Part shown: positions 6,922 to 12,171 of the stretch, in pieces
Numbering within the stretch: position 1 is the stretch's first letter
How the letters are laid out: each line of letters opens with the position of its first letter
Origin: DATDMG01 sp036518955
GTDB taxonomy: Bacteria > Actinomycetota > Actinomycetes > Actinomycetales > Kineosporiaceae
Assembly: GCA_036518955.1 (NCBI GenBank)
Contig: DATDMG010000055.1
Location: 1-12,171 of the forward strand
Length of the DNA stretch: 12,171 nt
Direction of reading: 5' to 3'
The notes under the pieces: generated by a model
Seen by the model: the letters and a program-made list of their open reading frames with translations, nothing else
What the model was told of the DNA's origin: nothing
Database searches by the model: none
Translations under genes and position numbers: made by a program

Positions 6922-8136
6922 TCAGCGCCCCAGCTCGAGCGACCCGCCGGCCAGCCGCTCGTCGTGCTTGCGCACCCGGTCCAGGTAGGCCTGGGACTTG
7001 GCCACCTCGCTCTGCAGGGTGCCGATCGTCGCCGCCATGGTGTCCAGGGCCTGCGCCTTGAACGTGTCGATCGCGTCCATCGTCTGGTAGATGTTCTGGA
7101 ACGCGGCCTGCAGCTGCGGCAGCCCGATCGTCGCTGATGCGGCCTGCTGCTGGATCGCCACCGAGTTGTCCCGGAGCAGTTCCGACGTCCGCTGGATGAG
7201 GTTGGACGTCGTGGTGTTGAGCGCGGTGATCTGGTCGAGCACGAGCTTCTGGTTGTTCAGGGCCTGGGCGACGATGACGGCCGTCCGCAGCGCCGAGATG
7301 GTCGTCGTGGTGGCCCGGTCGACGCCCTTGACGAGCTCGATGTTGTTCTTGATCACAATGTCGATCGCGAGGTAGTTCTGGATCGACACGGCCAGCTGGG
7401 TGAGCAGGTCCTGGTGCTTCTGCCGGATGTAGAAGAGCACGTCCTCGCGGAGCGCCTTGGCCTTCTCGGGGTCGGCCGGCTCGACGTCCGCGACAGCCGC
7501 GGCGACCCGCGCGTCCAGCCGTTCGGCGACGTAGACGTAGCGGTTGAGCATGCCCATGGTGTCCCAGAGCTGCTGCTTCTCCTGGTTGAGCGCGGCGTTG
7601 TCGCGGCGCAGCTCGTCCTGCCCCGAGTAGAGGGCGTGCAGGATCGCGTCGATGTGGCTCTGCGCACTGGCGTACTTGCGGAAGTAGTCGGTGAGCCGGT
7701 CCCGGAACGGCAGCTTGTCGAGCCACCCCTTGGCGCCCGACGCCTGGCCCGGGTCCAGGTCCTCGACGGTCCTGCGCAGCTCCAGGAGCGTGCCGCCGAC
7801 CTTGGAGGACTCCGACAGCCCGCCCTCCTGCAGGGCCTTCACCGGAGTCTTGAGCAGGCGGTTCGAGGTTTCGGCGGCGCGCCGGATCTCGGCGTCGCCC
7901 ATGGTCCGGACGTCGGACGCCTTCTGCGCGAACTCCGGGGAGTTCACCGACTGGTTGAGCAGCGAGGTGAGGTAGCCCTCGACGGTGGCGTCCAACCTCG
8001 GGACCTCCGCCGCGGGCACCGGCGGGGCCATCTTCGGCGCCGCCGTCGTGGCGACCGCCGACGCAGGCGCCGGCGCGGTCAGGGTGAGCATCCCTTCGGC
8101 AGGGGCAGGCGGTGCCAGGGGTGTCGGCTCGGTCAT
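6922..8136 (-). CDS. telA: TelA-family protein (toxic anion resistance, PF05816)
   Basis: A 404-residue cytosolic helical protein. Residues 1-48 are Pro/Ala-rich and disordered, and residues 50-395 match the TelA/KlaA family. Diagnostic blocks are WLDKLPFRDRLTDYFRKYAS (138-157), AQSHIDAILHAL (158-169), the highly conserved GQDELRRDNAALNQEK (172-187), and VLFYIRQKHQDLLTQLAVSI (233-252) with IKNNIELVKGVDRATTTTI downstream. The family is named for tellurite resistance on plasmids, but chromosomal copies are common and are associated with cell-envelope stress and antibiotic tolerance; the biochemical activity is unknown. Residues 260-385 look like a long coiled coil. The start is ATG 8136, with AAGGA 6 bases upstream (8143-8147), and a 293-base gap lies before it. 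It is the first gene of the tightly packed block that ends with pknG. No ter genes are present, so a tellurite function is not supported here. Confidence 0.93.
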   Translation of the reverse strand: MTEPTPLAPPAPAEGMLTLTAPAPASAVATTAAPKMAPPVPAAEVPRLDATVEGYLTSLLNQSVNSPEFAQKASDVRTMGDAEIRRAAETSNRLLKTPVKALQEGGLSESSKVGGTLLELRRTVEDLDPGQASGAKGWLDKLPFRDRLTDYFRKYASAQSHIDAILHALYSGQDELRRDNAALNQEKQQLWDTMGMLNRYVYVAERLDARVAAAVADVEPADPEKAKALREDVLFYIRQKHQDLLTQLAVSIQNYLAIDIVIKNNIELVKGVDRATTTTISALRTAVIVAQALNNQKLVLDQITALNTTTSNLIQRTSELLRDNSVAIQQQAASATIGLPQLQAAFQNIYQTMDAIDTFKAQALDTMAATIGTLQSEVAKSQAYLDRVRKHDERLAGGSLELGR

Positions 8137-8429
8137 CCGTCGTCCTTCGTCTCGCGGGCTGCCGCTGGGGCACGTCCGGGCGGGGGACGCCAGGGCCCGA
8201 TCGGGGGCCAGGGCGTCCGGTACCGGCCAGACGCACCGTCAATCTACGCGGTTCCGGTCCGCACGGTGAGCCCGTCACCCTGGGGTTCGCAGCTGGGGCT
8301 ACCCGGGGGGCAGCCTCGCTCGGACGGACAGAACATCCTCGAACGCCCAGTCCGTTCCCGTCCGGTCAGGTCTCACACCGTCACGCCGAGTGGCGAGCGG
8401 GTGGCGCGGAAGCAGGCCCCCGGCGTTCC
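8137..8429. other. Intergenic region between the 281-aa gene and telA
   Basis: I see no convincing gene in these 293 bases on either strand. The open frames crossing it have shadow-type Arg/Pro/Ala composition. It is the only gap longer than 100 bases inside the pknG run and contains a possible promoter for telA, listed separately. No U-tract terminator was seen. Confidence 0.6.
8230..8255 (-). promoter_or_regulatory. Possible telA promoter (ECF-sigma-like, or TANNNT -10)
   Basis: On the minus strand GGAAC (8255-8251) is followed after 17 bases by CGTC (8233-8230). This fits the general GGAAC-N16/17-CGTC/CGTT pattern of envelope-stress ECF sigma factors. Within the spacer, TAGATT (8246-8241) also fits an actinobacterial -10 TANNNT, but has no clear -35. 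Either would give an untranslated leader of about 90-100 bases before telA. In DNA this GC-rich such matches arise by chance, so this is only a candidate. Confidence 0.25.
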
Positions 8430-9275
8430 TCAGCGCAGCCGCGCACCGCTCCCGCCGCCCGGCAGGTCGGGTGCGCTCGGCTGCCGGCCCGACCGCGGCT
8501 CGAAGATCCCGCGGGGGCGGGTCGCCGCGACGTGATCCGGACGGCGGCGGCCCAGCCGAACCGTCCGGGCCGCCCCGGCCGACGACGTCGCCTCCGCCGG
8601 GGCCAGCGGACGGTCGGTGAAGGGGTCGAGCGACGGGGGATCCGCGACCCGCCCGGCCCGCGCCGAGGCCTGGTCGCCGCCGCCGGCCGGGCCGCCGGGC
8701 CGGTGCAACGGCTGCTGCTGCGGTGGCCGGTCCGGCTGGTGGGCGCCCTGGTCCGGCTGGTGGGCGCCCTGGTCCGCAGGATCCACCGGCTGCGCCGGGC
8801 CCGGGACGGCGGGAGCGCCGACCCGGCGCACCTGCTGCACGCCGGCGACGAGGTGGGCCTGCATCCACAGCTGCAACGCCGCCCAGCCGGAGCTGGCCGC
8901 CGAGTCCCAGTCCTCGCCCGACACGTCCCGGGCCGCCCGGGCGACCGCGCGGACGAGGTGGTGGCAGGCGTCGTCCGGCAGCCCCACCTCGGCGGCCCAG
9001 GCGCCGAGCTGCTGCCAACGCGACTCGACGAAGTCGAGGGCACCCCCGTACCGCTCCGGGTCTCGCACCGGGTCGAGGACGGCGACGGCCAGCTCCTGCA
9101 CCGGAACGGCCTCGGACCGCAGCGGGTGGCCGGACGGGACCAGCTCCGCCATCCGATCGCCGAGCGTGCTCCCGAAGTCGGCACTGGCCAGCACCCAGGC
9201 GCAGGAGAGCCGGAGTTCGTGCAGCGTCTCGGCAGCGGGACGCCGGTCGGCGGGCTGCGGGAGCAGGTACTCCAC
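8430..9275 (-). CDS. Unrecognised protein with disordered C-terminal half, first gene of the pknG run
   Basis: A 281-residue product with no recognised family. Residues 1-150 look like a compact helical domain, with mixed acidic and hydrophobic residues, several Trp (27, 87, 93, 123, 131, 137) and Cys25/Cys104. Residues 155-281 are Pro/Gln/Gly/Arg-rich and probably disordered, including two perfect copies of a seven-residue unit (DQGAHQP) coded by a 21-base tandem repeat. The tail carries Thr-containing segments such as SLDPFTDRP and ARTVRLGR and a GIFEPR motif near the end. No signal peptide or membrane helix is seen. The GTG at 9275 is the first possible start, because an in-frame TAA lies just upstream; there is no Shine-Dalgarno sequence, and the promoter-like boxes suggest a leaderless message. 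Two overlapping minus-strand frames (8299-9294, 8381-9310) were discarded on composition. It may be co-transcribed with telA, but the 293-base gap leaves this open. Confidence 0.75.
   Translation of the reverse strand: MEYLLPQPADRRPAAETLHELRLSCAWVLASADFGSTLGDRMAELVPSGHPLRSEAVPVQELAVAVLDPVRDPERYGGALDFVESRWQQLGAWAAEVGLPDDACHHLVRAVARAARDVSGEDWDSAASSGWAALQLWMQAHLVAGVQQVRRVGAPAVPGPAQPVDPADQGAHQPDQGAHQPDRPPQQQPLHRPGGPAGGGDQASARAGRVADPPSLDPFTDRPLAPAEATSSAGAARTVRLGRRRPDHVAATRPRGIFEPRSGRQPSAPDLPGGGSGARLR
8729..8776. repeat. 21-bp perfect tandem repeat, about 2.3 copies
   Basis: The unit GGTCCGGCTGGTGGGCGCCCT occurs at 8729-8749 and again without change at 8750-8770, followed by a partial third copy (GGTCCG). 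The period is a multiple of three, so it stays in frame and adds the peptide unit DQGAHQP in the disordered tail of the 281-residue protein. It is probably prone to copy-number change by slippage. Confidence 0.9.
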
Positions 9276-9281
9276 ACCGCT

Positions 9282-9310
9282 TGCTTAACGTCACCGTCCG
9301 CGCATGTCAA
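9282..9310 (-). promoter_or_regulatory. Candidate promoter of the telA-glnX-glnH-pknG run, possibly leaderless
   Basis: On the minus strand a perfect -35 hexamer TTGACA (9310-9305) is followed after 17 bases by TAAGCA (9287-9282), a poor -10 keeping only the TA. The last base of this box is 7 bases from the GTG at 9275, so transcription would begin at or near the start codon, and no ribosome-binding site is present. Spacing and position support a promoter; the weak -10 lowers confidence. Confidence 0.5.
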
Positions 9311-9316
9311 CCTGCT

Positions 9317-9331
9317 CGGGCAGTCTGCCCG
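9317..9331 (-). terminator. Short inverted repeat between the purine operon and the pknG run
   Basis: CGGGCAG and CTGCCCG flank a single central base and form a perfect 7-base inverted repeat; a real hairpin would have about a 6-base stem and 3-base loop. It starts 9 bases after the DUF3017 stop and ends just before the TTGACA box. It has no U-tract, so it could be a weak GC-only terminator or a protein-binding palindrome for the downstream promoter. I cannot tell which. Confidence 0.35.
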
Positions 9332-9340
9332 GGACCAGGG

Positions 9341-9616
9341 TCAGGCGGGTACGACGTGGGCCAGGACAAACAGGACGATCGCCAACCCGGCGTCGAGCAG
9401 GACGTCCAACTGCCGCGACCGGACGAGCAGTCCCAGGCAGTACTTCTCCGGGAGCAGGGCTCGCATCGCGGCCGCGAGCGCGAGCGCCCCGGCGAGGGTG
9501 TAGCCGCCGACCCGGGAGTCCACGGTGACGCTGACGAGGATCGCGGCCGCGACGACCATCAGCACCACGACGAAGGCGATCCGCCGGGTGGGCGGCACCT
9601 CCCACTGGACCACCAC
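9341..9616 (-). CDS. DUF3017 family small membrane protein
   Basis: A 91-residue protein with three hydrophobic segments, near residues 13-31, 38-54 and 71-89, and a short basic N-terminus. LPEKYCLGLLVRSRQLDVL (55-73), between the second and third helices, is the recognisable DUF3017 core. The family is actinobacterial, of unknown function, and usually found next to folate/purine C1 genes (after folD in Streptomyces and mycobacteria, from memory). The start chosen is GTG 9616, 17 bases after the purH stop, with GGGCGG upstream. A second GTG one codon later and another at the VPPTRR position are alternatives. The open frame extends far upstream, but that part is an antisense-like shadow inside purH. 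Immediate adjacency suggests co-transcription with purH. Confidence 0.85.
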   Translation of the reverse strand: MVVQWEVPPTRRIAFVVVLMVVAAAILVSVTVDSRVGGYTLAGALALAAAMRALLPEKYCLGLLVRSRQLDVLLDAGLAIVLFVLAHVVPA

Positions 9617-9633
9617 GGACCGCCCGACCCGAT

Positions 9634-11262
9634 TCAGTGCGCGAAGTGCCGGGTACCGGTGAGGTACATGGTGACCCCGGCCGCCTTCGCGGCGGCCACG
9701 ACGTCGTCGTCCCGGATCGACCCGCCGGGCTGGACGACGGCGCGCACCCCGGCGGCGAAGAGGATCTGGGGGCCGTCGGCGAACGGGAAGAACGCGTCGG
9801 ACGCCGCGACCGCGCCCCGCGCCCGCTCGGCCCCGGCCCGCTCGACCGCGAGCCGGCAGGAGTCCACGCGGTTGACCTGGCCCATCCCGATCCCGACGCT
9901 GGCGCCGTCGCGGGCGAGCAGGATCGCGTTCGACTTGACCGCGCGCACCGCCCGCCAGGCGAAGGCGAGGTCGGCGAGCGTCGCCTCGTCGGCAGGGTCG
10001 CCGCTCACCAGCCGCCAGCCGGCAGGGCCGTCGCCGGCCGCGTCGAGGCGGTCCACGGTCTGCAGCAGCACCCCGCCGCCGACCGCCCGGAACTCGACCG
10101 CGTCCGGCGCTCCCCCGGTCGGAACCCGCAGCAGGCGGACGCTCTTCTTCCGGCGGAGCACCGCGACGGCGGCGGGCTCGAAGTCCGGCGCGGCGACGAC
10201 CTCGGTGAAGATGTCCGCGAGCTGTTCCGCCATCGCCACGGTCACCGGCCGGTTGGCGGCGACCACGCCGCCGTAGGCGGACGCCGGGTCGCAGGCATGG
10301 GCGCGGGCGTGGGCCTGCGCGACGTCCGCGCCGATCGCGATGCCGCACGGATTGGCGTGCTTGACGATCGCGACGGTGGGGCGGTCGCCGTGATCCTGCG
10401 CGGCCCGCCAGGCGGCGTCGGTGTCGACGTAGTTGTTGTAGGACATCTCCTTGCCGTGCAGTTGCTCGGCGTGCGCCAGGCCCGGGCGCCAGTGCCGGTA
10501 GAGCGCGGCCCGCTGGTGCGGGTTCTCGCCGTACCGCAGGACGGCGGCGCGGTCCCAGGTGGCACCGGTCCAGGCCGGGAACCCGGTGCCGTCGTCCGTG
10601 GGCGCCAGCACGTTGCCCATCCAGGAGGCGACGGCGACGTCGTAGGTGGCGGTGTGCACGAACGCCGCGACGGCCAGCCGGCGCCGCTCGGTGAGCGTGA
10701 ACCCGCCCGCGGCGACCGCGGTCAGGACGTCGCGGTACCGCGCCGGGTCGACCACGACGGCGACGCTCGGGTGGTTCTTCGCCGCAGCCCTGACCATCGA
10801 GGGTCCGCCGATGTCGATCTGCTCGACGCACTCGTCCGGGCCGGCGCCGGAGAGCACGGTCGCCCGGAACGGGTACAGGTTCACCACCACGAGGTCGAAC
10901 GGTTCGACGCCGAGCTCCGCCAGCTGTGCGACGTGGGCCGGCAGGCGCCGGTCGGCGAGGATGCCGGCATGCACGCGCGGGTGCAGCGTCTTGACCCGCC
11001 CGTCCAGGCACTCGGGGAACCCGGTCAGGTTCTCCACCGGCGTCACCGGGACGCCGAGCGACGCGACCCGCGCCGCGGTCGACCCGGTCGAGACGATGGC
11101 CACGCCGGCCGCGTGCAGGCCCCGCGCGAGCTCGTCCAGCCCGGTCTTGTCGTAGACCGACACCAGCGCGCGCCGGATCGGCACGCGGCCCGGATCGACC
11201 GTGGACGCGGCCGTCCCGGCGTCCGGCGAGGTGTGCGAGGTGTGCGAGGTCTGCGGGCCCAC
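9634..11262 (-). CDS. purH: Bifunctional AICAR formyltransferase / IMP cyclohydrolase PurH
   Basis: Catalyses the last two steps of de novo IMP synthesis in the cytosol: formylation of AICAR with 10-formyl-tetrahydrofolate, then ring closure. The product is 542 residues. The MGS-like cyclohydrolase domain starts at RALVSVYDKTGL (31-42), with STGST (58-62), the KTLHPRVHAGIL block (91-102), NLYPF (128-132) and IDIGGPSMVRAAAKN (149-163). The AICAR transformylase domain has YGENPHQ (244-250), YNNYVDTDAAW (275-285) and the catalytic Lys301-His302 in KHANPCGI. Near the C-terminus are DAFFPFADG and the closing TGTRHFAH. The GTG at 11262 is used because GTAGGG precedes it and it lies 10 bases after purN. 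It gives a 30-residue extension with repeated TSH before the conserved domain; GTG 11184 would remove it but has no ribosome-binding site. Identity is certain; only the start is open. Confidence 0.97.
   Translation of the reverse strand: MGPQTSHTSHTSPDAGTAASTVDPGRVPIRRALVSVYDKTGLDELARGLHAAGVAIVSTGSTAARVASLGVPVTPVENLTGFPECLDGRVKTLHPRVHAGILADRRLPAHVAQLAELGVEPFDLVVVNLYPFRATVLSGAGPDECVEQIDIGGPSMVRAAAKNHPSVAVVVDPARYRDVLTAVAAGGFTLTERRRLAVAAFVHTATYDVAVASWMGNVLAPTDDGTGFPAWTGATWDRAAVLRYGENPHQRAALYRHWRPGLAHAEQLHGKEMSYNNYVDTDAAWRAAQDHGDRPTVAIVKHANPCGIAIGADVAQAHARAHACDPASAYGGVVAANRPVTVAMAEQLADIFTEVVAAPDFEPAAVAVLRRKKSVRLLRVPTGGAPDAVEFRAVGGGVLLQTVDRLDAAGDGPAGWRLVSGDPADEATLADLAFAWRAVRAVKSNAILLARDGASVGIGMGQVNRVDSCRLAVERAGAERARGAVAASDAFFPFADGPQILFAAGVRAVVQPGGSIRDDDVVAAAKAAGVTMYLTGTRHFAH
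11226..11252. repeat. 9-bp tandem repeat, three copies, at the 5' end of purH
   Basis: The unit GCGAGGTGT occurs at 11226-11234 and 11235-11243, with a third copy, GCGAGGTCT, at 11244-11252. In the purH frame it encodes a TSH-repeated tail at residues 5-12. The period is a multiple of three, so copy changes would not break the frame. Confidence 0.85.
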
Positions 11263-11272
11263 GACGCCGACC

Positions 11273-11914
11273 CTACCCGCTGGCCGCCCGGGCGCCGATG
11301 AGCACCCGGCGCCCCTCCACCCGCCACCCGCAGCGGAGCATCCGGTCCACCACCTCGACCAGCAGCTCCCGCTCGACCACCTTGATCCGCTCGTGCAGCC
11401 GCTCCTCGTCGTCGCCGTCCTCGACCGGCACGGCACGCTGAGCGACGACCGGGCCGGTGTCCACCCCCGCATCCACGATGATCACCGTGGTGCCGGTGAT
11501 CTTCACGCCGTAGGCGAGCGCGTCCCGGACGCCGTGCGCCCCGGGGAAGGCCGGCAACAGGGCGGGGTGCGTGTTCACCGTCCGGCTGCCGAACCGGCGC
11601 AGGAACGGCTCGCCGAGGATCCGCATGAAGCCGGCCAGCACCACCAGGTCGGGGCGGAACACCGAGACCGCCCGGGCGACCGCCTCGTCCCAGCCGGCCC
11701 GCTGCGGGAAGTCGGCCGGTGACACGGTGGCGGTGGGCACCCCGGCGGCCCGGGCGCGCTCCACCCCGTAGGCGTCGGGCCGGTCGCTCACCACGCCCGC
11801 GACGGACCACTCGGCCCCCGGCGACCGCCCGGCGTCCAGGAGCGCCTGCAGCAGCGTCCCGCTTCCGGAGACGAGGACGACGACGCGCCTGGATGCGCTG
11901 CGCAGCGGTTCCAC
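11273..11914 (-). CDS. purN: Phosphoribosylglycinamide formyltransferase PurN
   Basis: Transfers a formyl group from 10-formyl-tetrahydrofolate to GAR in the third step of purine synthesis. At 213 residues it has the usual length. VVVLVSGSGTLLQALLDAG (11-29) is the phosphate-binding N-terminal segment. LAGFMRIL (93-100) and VNTHPALLPAFPG (113-125) supply the catalytic Asn114 and His116, and VDAGVDTGPVVAQ (147-159) supplies the catalytic Asp152 (equivalents of Asn106, His108 and Asp144 in E. coli). All three are present, so the enzyme should be active. The start is GTG 11914. No Shine-Dalgarno sequence lies upstream, but a TATCGT box does, suggesting a leaderless message. purH follows 10 bases downstream in the same transcription unit, so one promoter would serve two folate-dependent purine steps. 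Confidence 0.96.
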   Translation of the reverse strand: MEPLRSASRRVVVLVSGSGTLLQALLDAGRSPGAEWSVAGVVSDRPDAYGVERARAAGVPTATVSPADFPQRAGWDEAVARAVSVFRPDLVVLAGFMRILGEPFLRRFGSRTVNTHPALLPAFPGAHGVRDALAYGVKITGTTVIIVDAGVDTGPVVAQRAVPVEDGDDEERLHERIKVVERELLVEVVDRMLRCGWRVEGRRVLIGARAASG

Positions 11915-11922
11915 GATCGGAG

Positions 11923-11928
11923 ACGATA
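11923..11928 (-). promoter_or_regulatory. Candidate -10 box of the purN-purH-DUF3017 operon
   Basis: On the minus strand TATCGT fits the actinobacterial -10 pattern TANNNT. Eight bases separate it from the purN GTG, so transcription would start at or next to the start codon. There is no recognisable -35 at 16-18 bases upstream and no ribosome-binding site, a combination common for leaderless actinobacterial genes. Confidence 0.5.
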
Positions 11929-11978
11929 GCCGCAGTCCACCGGGCGCCCCTGGAGCCGACGTGCCGCCCGGTCCAGGC

Positions 11979-11985
11979 AGGAGGT
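11979..11985 (+). promoter_or_regulatory. Strong ribosome-binding site of the divergent membrane-protein gene
   Basis: AGGAGGT, a near-perfect Shine-Dalgarno sequence, lies 6 bases before the GTG at 11992 and fixes that start. It contrasts with the divergent purN, which has none. No clear promoter boxes were seen for this gene in the 77-base gap. Confidence 0.85.
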
Positions 11986-11991
11986 CGACAG

Positions 11992-12171
11992 GTGTCCACG
12001 CCAGCCCTGGCCGAGCGGGCTGAACGGGCGGCCCGCCGGATCCAGCTCTTCGGGGTCTCGCTCGTGTCGACCGTCCTGGTCAGCGGGCTGGCCCTGCCGT
12101 GGAAGCTCACCGGCCTCGGCTTCGGGCTGCTCACCGGCTATGCCGGCGTCCGGTCGCTGGCCGACCTCGCC
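11992..12171 (+). CDS. Unidentified membrane protein, first 60 residues (3' end outside window)
   Basis: The frame stays open to the window edge. After a short, Ala/Arg-rich, charged cytosolic-looking N-terminus (residues 1-18, with ERAERAARR) come two hydrophobic segments, about 19-37 (LFGVSLVSTVLVSGLALPW region) and 42-59. The protein is therefore probably an integral membrane protein, with the positive-inside rule placing the N-terminus in the cytosol. I do not recognise the family from this fragment. It is transcribed away from purN across a 77-base shared upstream region. Confidence 0.75.
   Translation, partial: MSTPALAERAERAARRIQLFGVSLVSTVLVSGLALPWKLTGLGFGLLTGYAGVRSLADLA

Noticed and set aside
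6922..8136. Dedicated tellurite-resistance locus
   Set aside because: Only the TelA family member is present; no TerD, TerC, TerB or tellurite methyltransferase gene is seen. The family name does not establish function here.
4661..8278. A single 1205-residue minus-strand protein
   Set aside because: Only the last 560 residues look like protein. The upstream part overlaps telA and the small helical gene in another frame; the GTG at 6343 has a good ribosome-binding site and a GTGA overlap.
8729..8776. CRISPR-like or regulatory repeat array
   Set aside because: It is a direct head-to-tail 21-base repeat with no spacers, in frame within a coding region.
8299..9310. Two overlapping minus-strand frames (8299-9294 and 8381-9310) competing with the 281-aa gene
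   Set aside because: Both are almost purely Arg/Pro/Gly/Ala/Ser, while the chosen frame has a natural mix of acidic, aromatic and hydrophobic residues in its first 150 codons.
9637..11301. Plus-strand open frame of 554 codons
   Set aside because: It is antisense to purH, which is unambiguous. The translation is Arg/Gly/Val/Asp-rich with no domain, as expected from high-GC shadow frames.

Overview
The window is very GC-rich, with almost every third codon position G or C, frequent GTG starts and alanine/arginine/glycine-rich proteins. Gene content and codon use point to a high-GC actinobacterium (Actinomycetota). A Frankiales/Geodermatophilales-type lineage would fit, but the genus cannot be read from the sequence. 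Nearly all genes lie on the minus strand. No rRNA, tRNA, insertion sequence, phage gene or CRISPR array was seen.

Region 1 (about 9310 down to 1, minus strand) is an eight-gene run ending in the soluble Ser/Thr kinase PknG, which continues beyond base 1. In transcription order it encodes: an unrecognised 281-aa protein with a disordered tail (8430-9275); a TelA-family protein (6922-8136); a small XpaC-like helical protein (6340-6888); a CbxX/CfqX-type AAA+ ATPase (4661-6343); the four-helix membrane protein GlnX (3261-4664); the lipoprotein solute-binding protein GlnH (2182-3264); an unrecognised coiled-coil protein (969-2165); and PknG (972 to beyond 1). Four of the junctions overlap by 4 bases (ATGA or GTGA) and two others are 16 and 33 bases, so the seven genes from telA on look like one co-translated unit. 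In mycobacteria and corynebacteria GlnH senses amino acids (Asp/Glu) outside the cell and GlnX passes the signal to PknG. PknG then phosphorylates the FHA protein GarA/OdhI and so controls 2-oxoglutarate and glutamate metabolism. Here that core is embedded among TelA, an AAA+ ATPase and two unassigned cytosolic proteins, which suggests a larger signalling or membrane-stress assembly. A promoter-like TTGACA box lies 17 bases before a TAAGCA box, placed so that the first gene could be leaderless.

Region 2 (11914 down to 9341, minus strand) is a purine-synthesis operon, purN-purH, followed by a small three-helix DUF3017 membrane protein. purN has a TATCGT box 8 bases before its GTG and no Shine-Dalgarno sequence, again suggesting a leaderless start. 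A short perfect inverted repeat (9317-9331) separates this operon from region 1.

Region 3 (11992 to the right edge, plus strand) is the start of a divergent membrane-protein gene of unknown function with a strong AGGAGGT ribosome-binding site.

The most interesting feature is the extended PknG-GlnX-GlnH operon, and especially its unassigned members.
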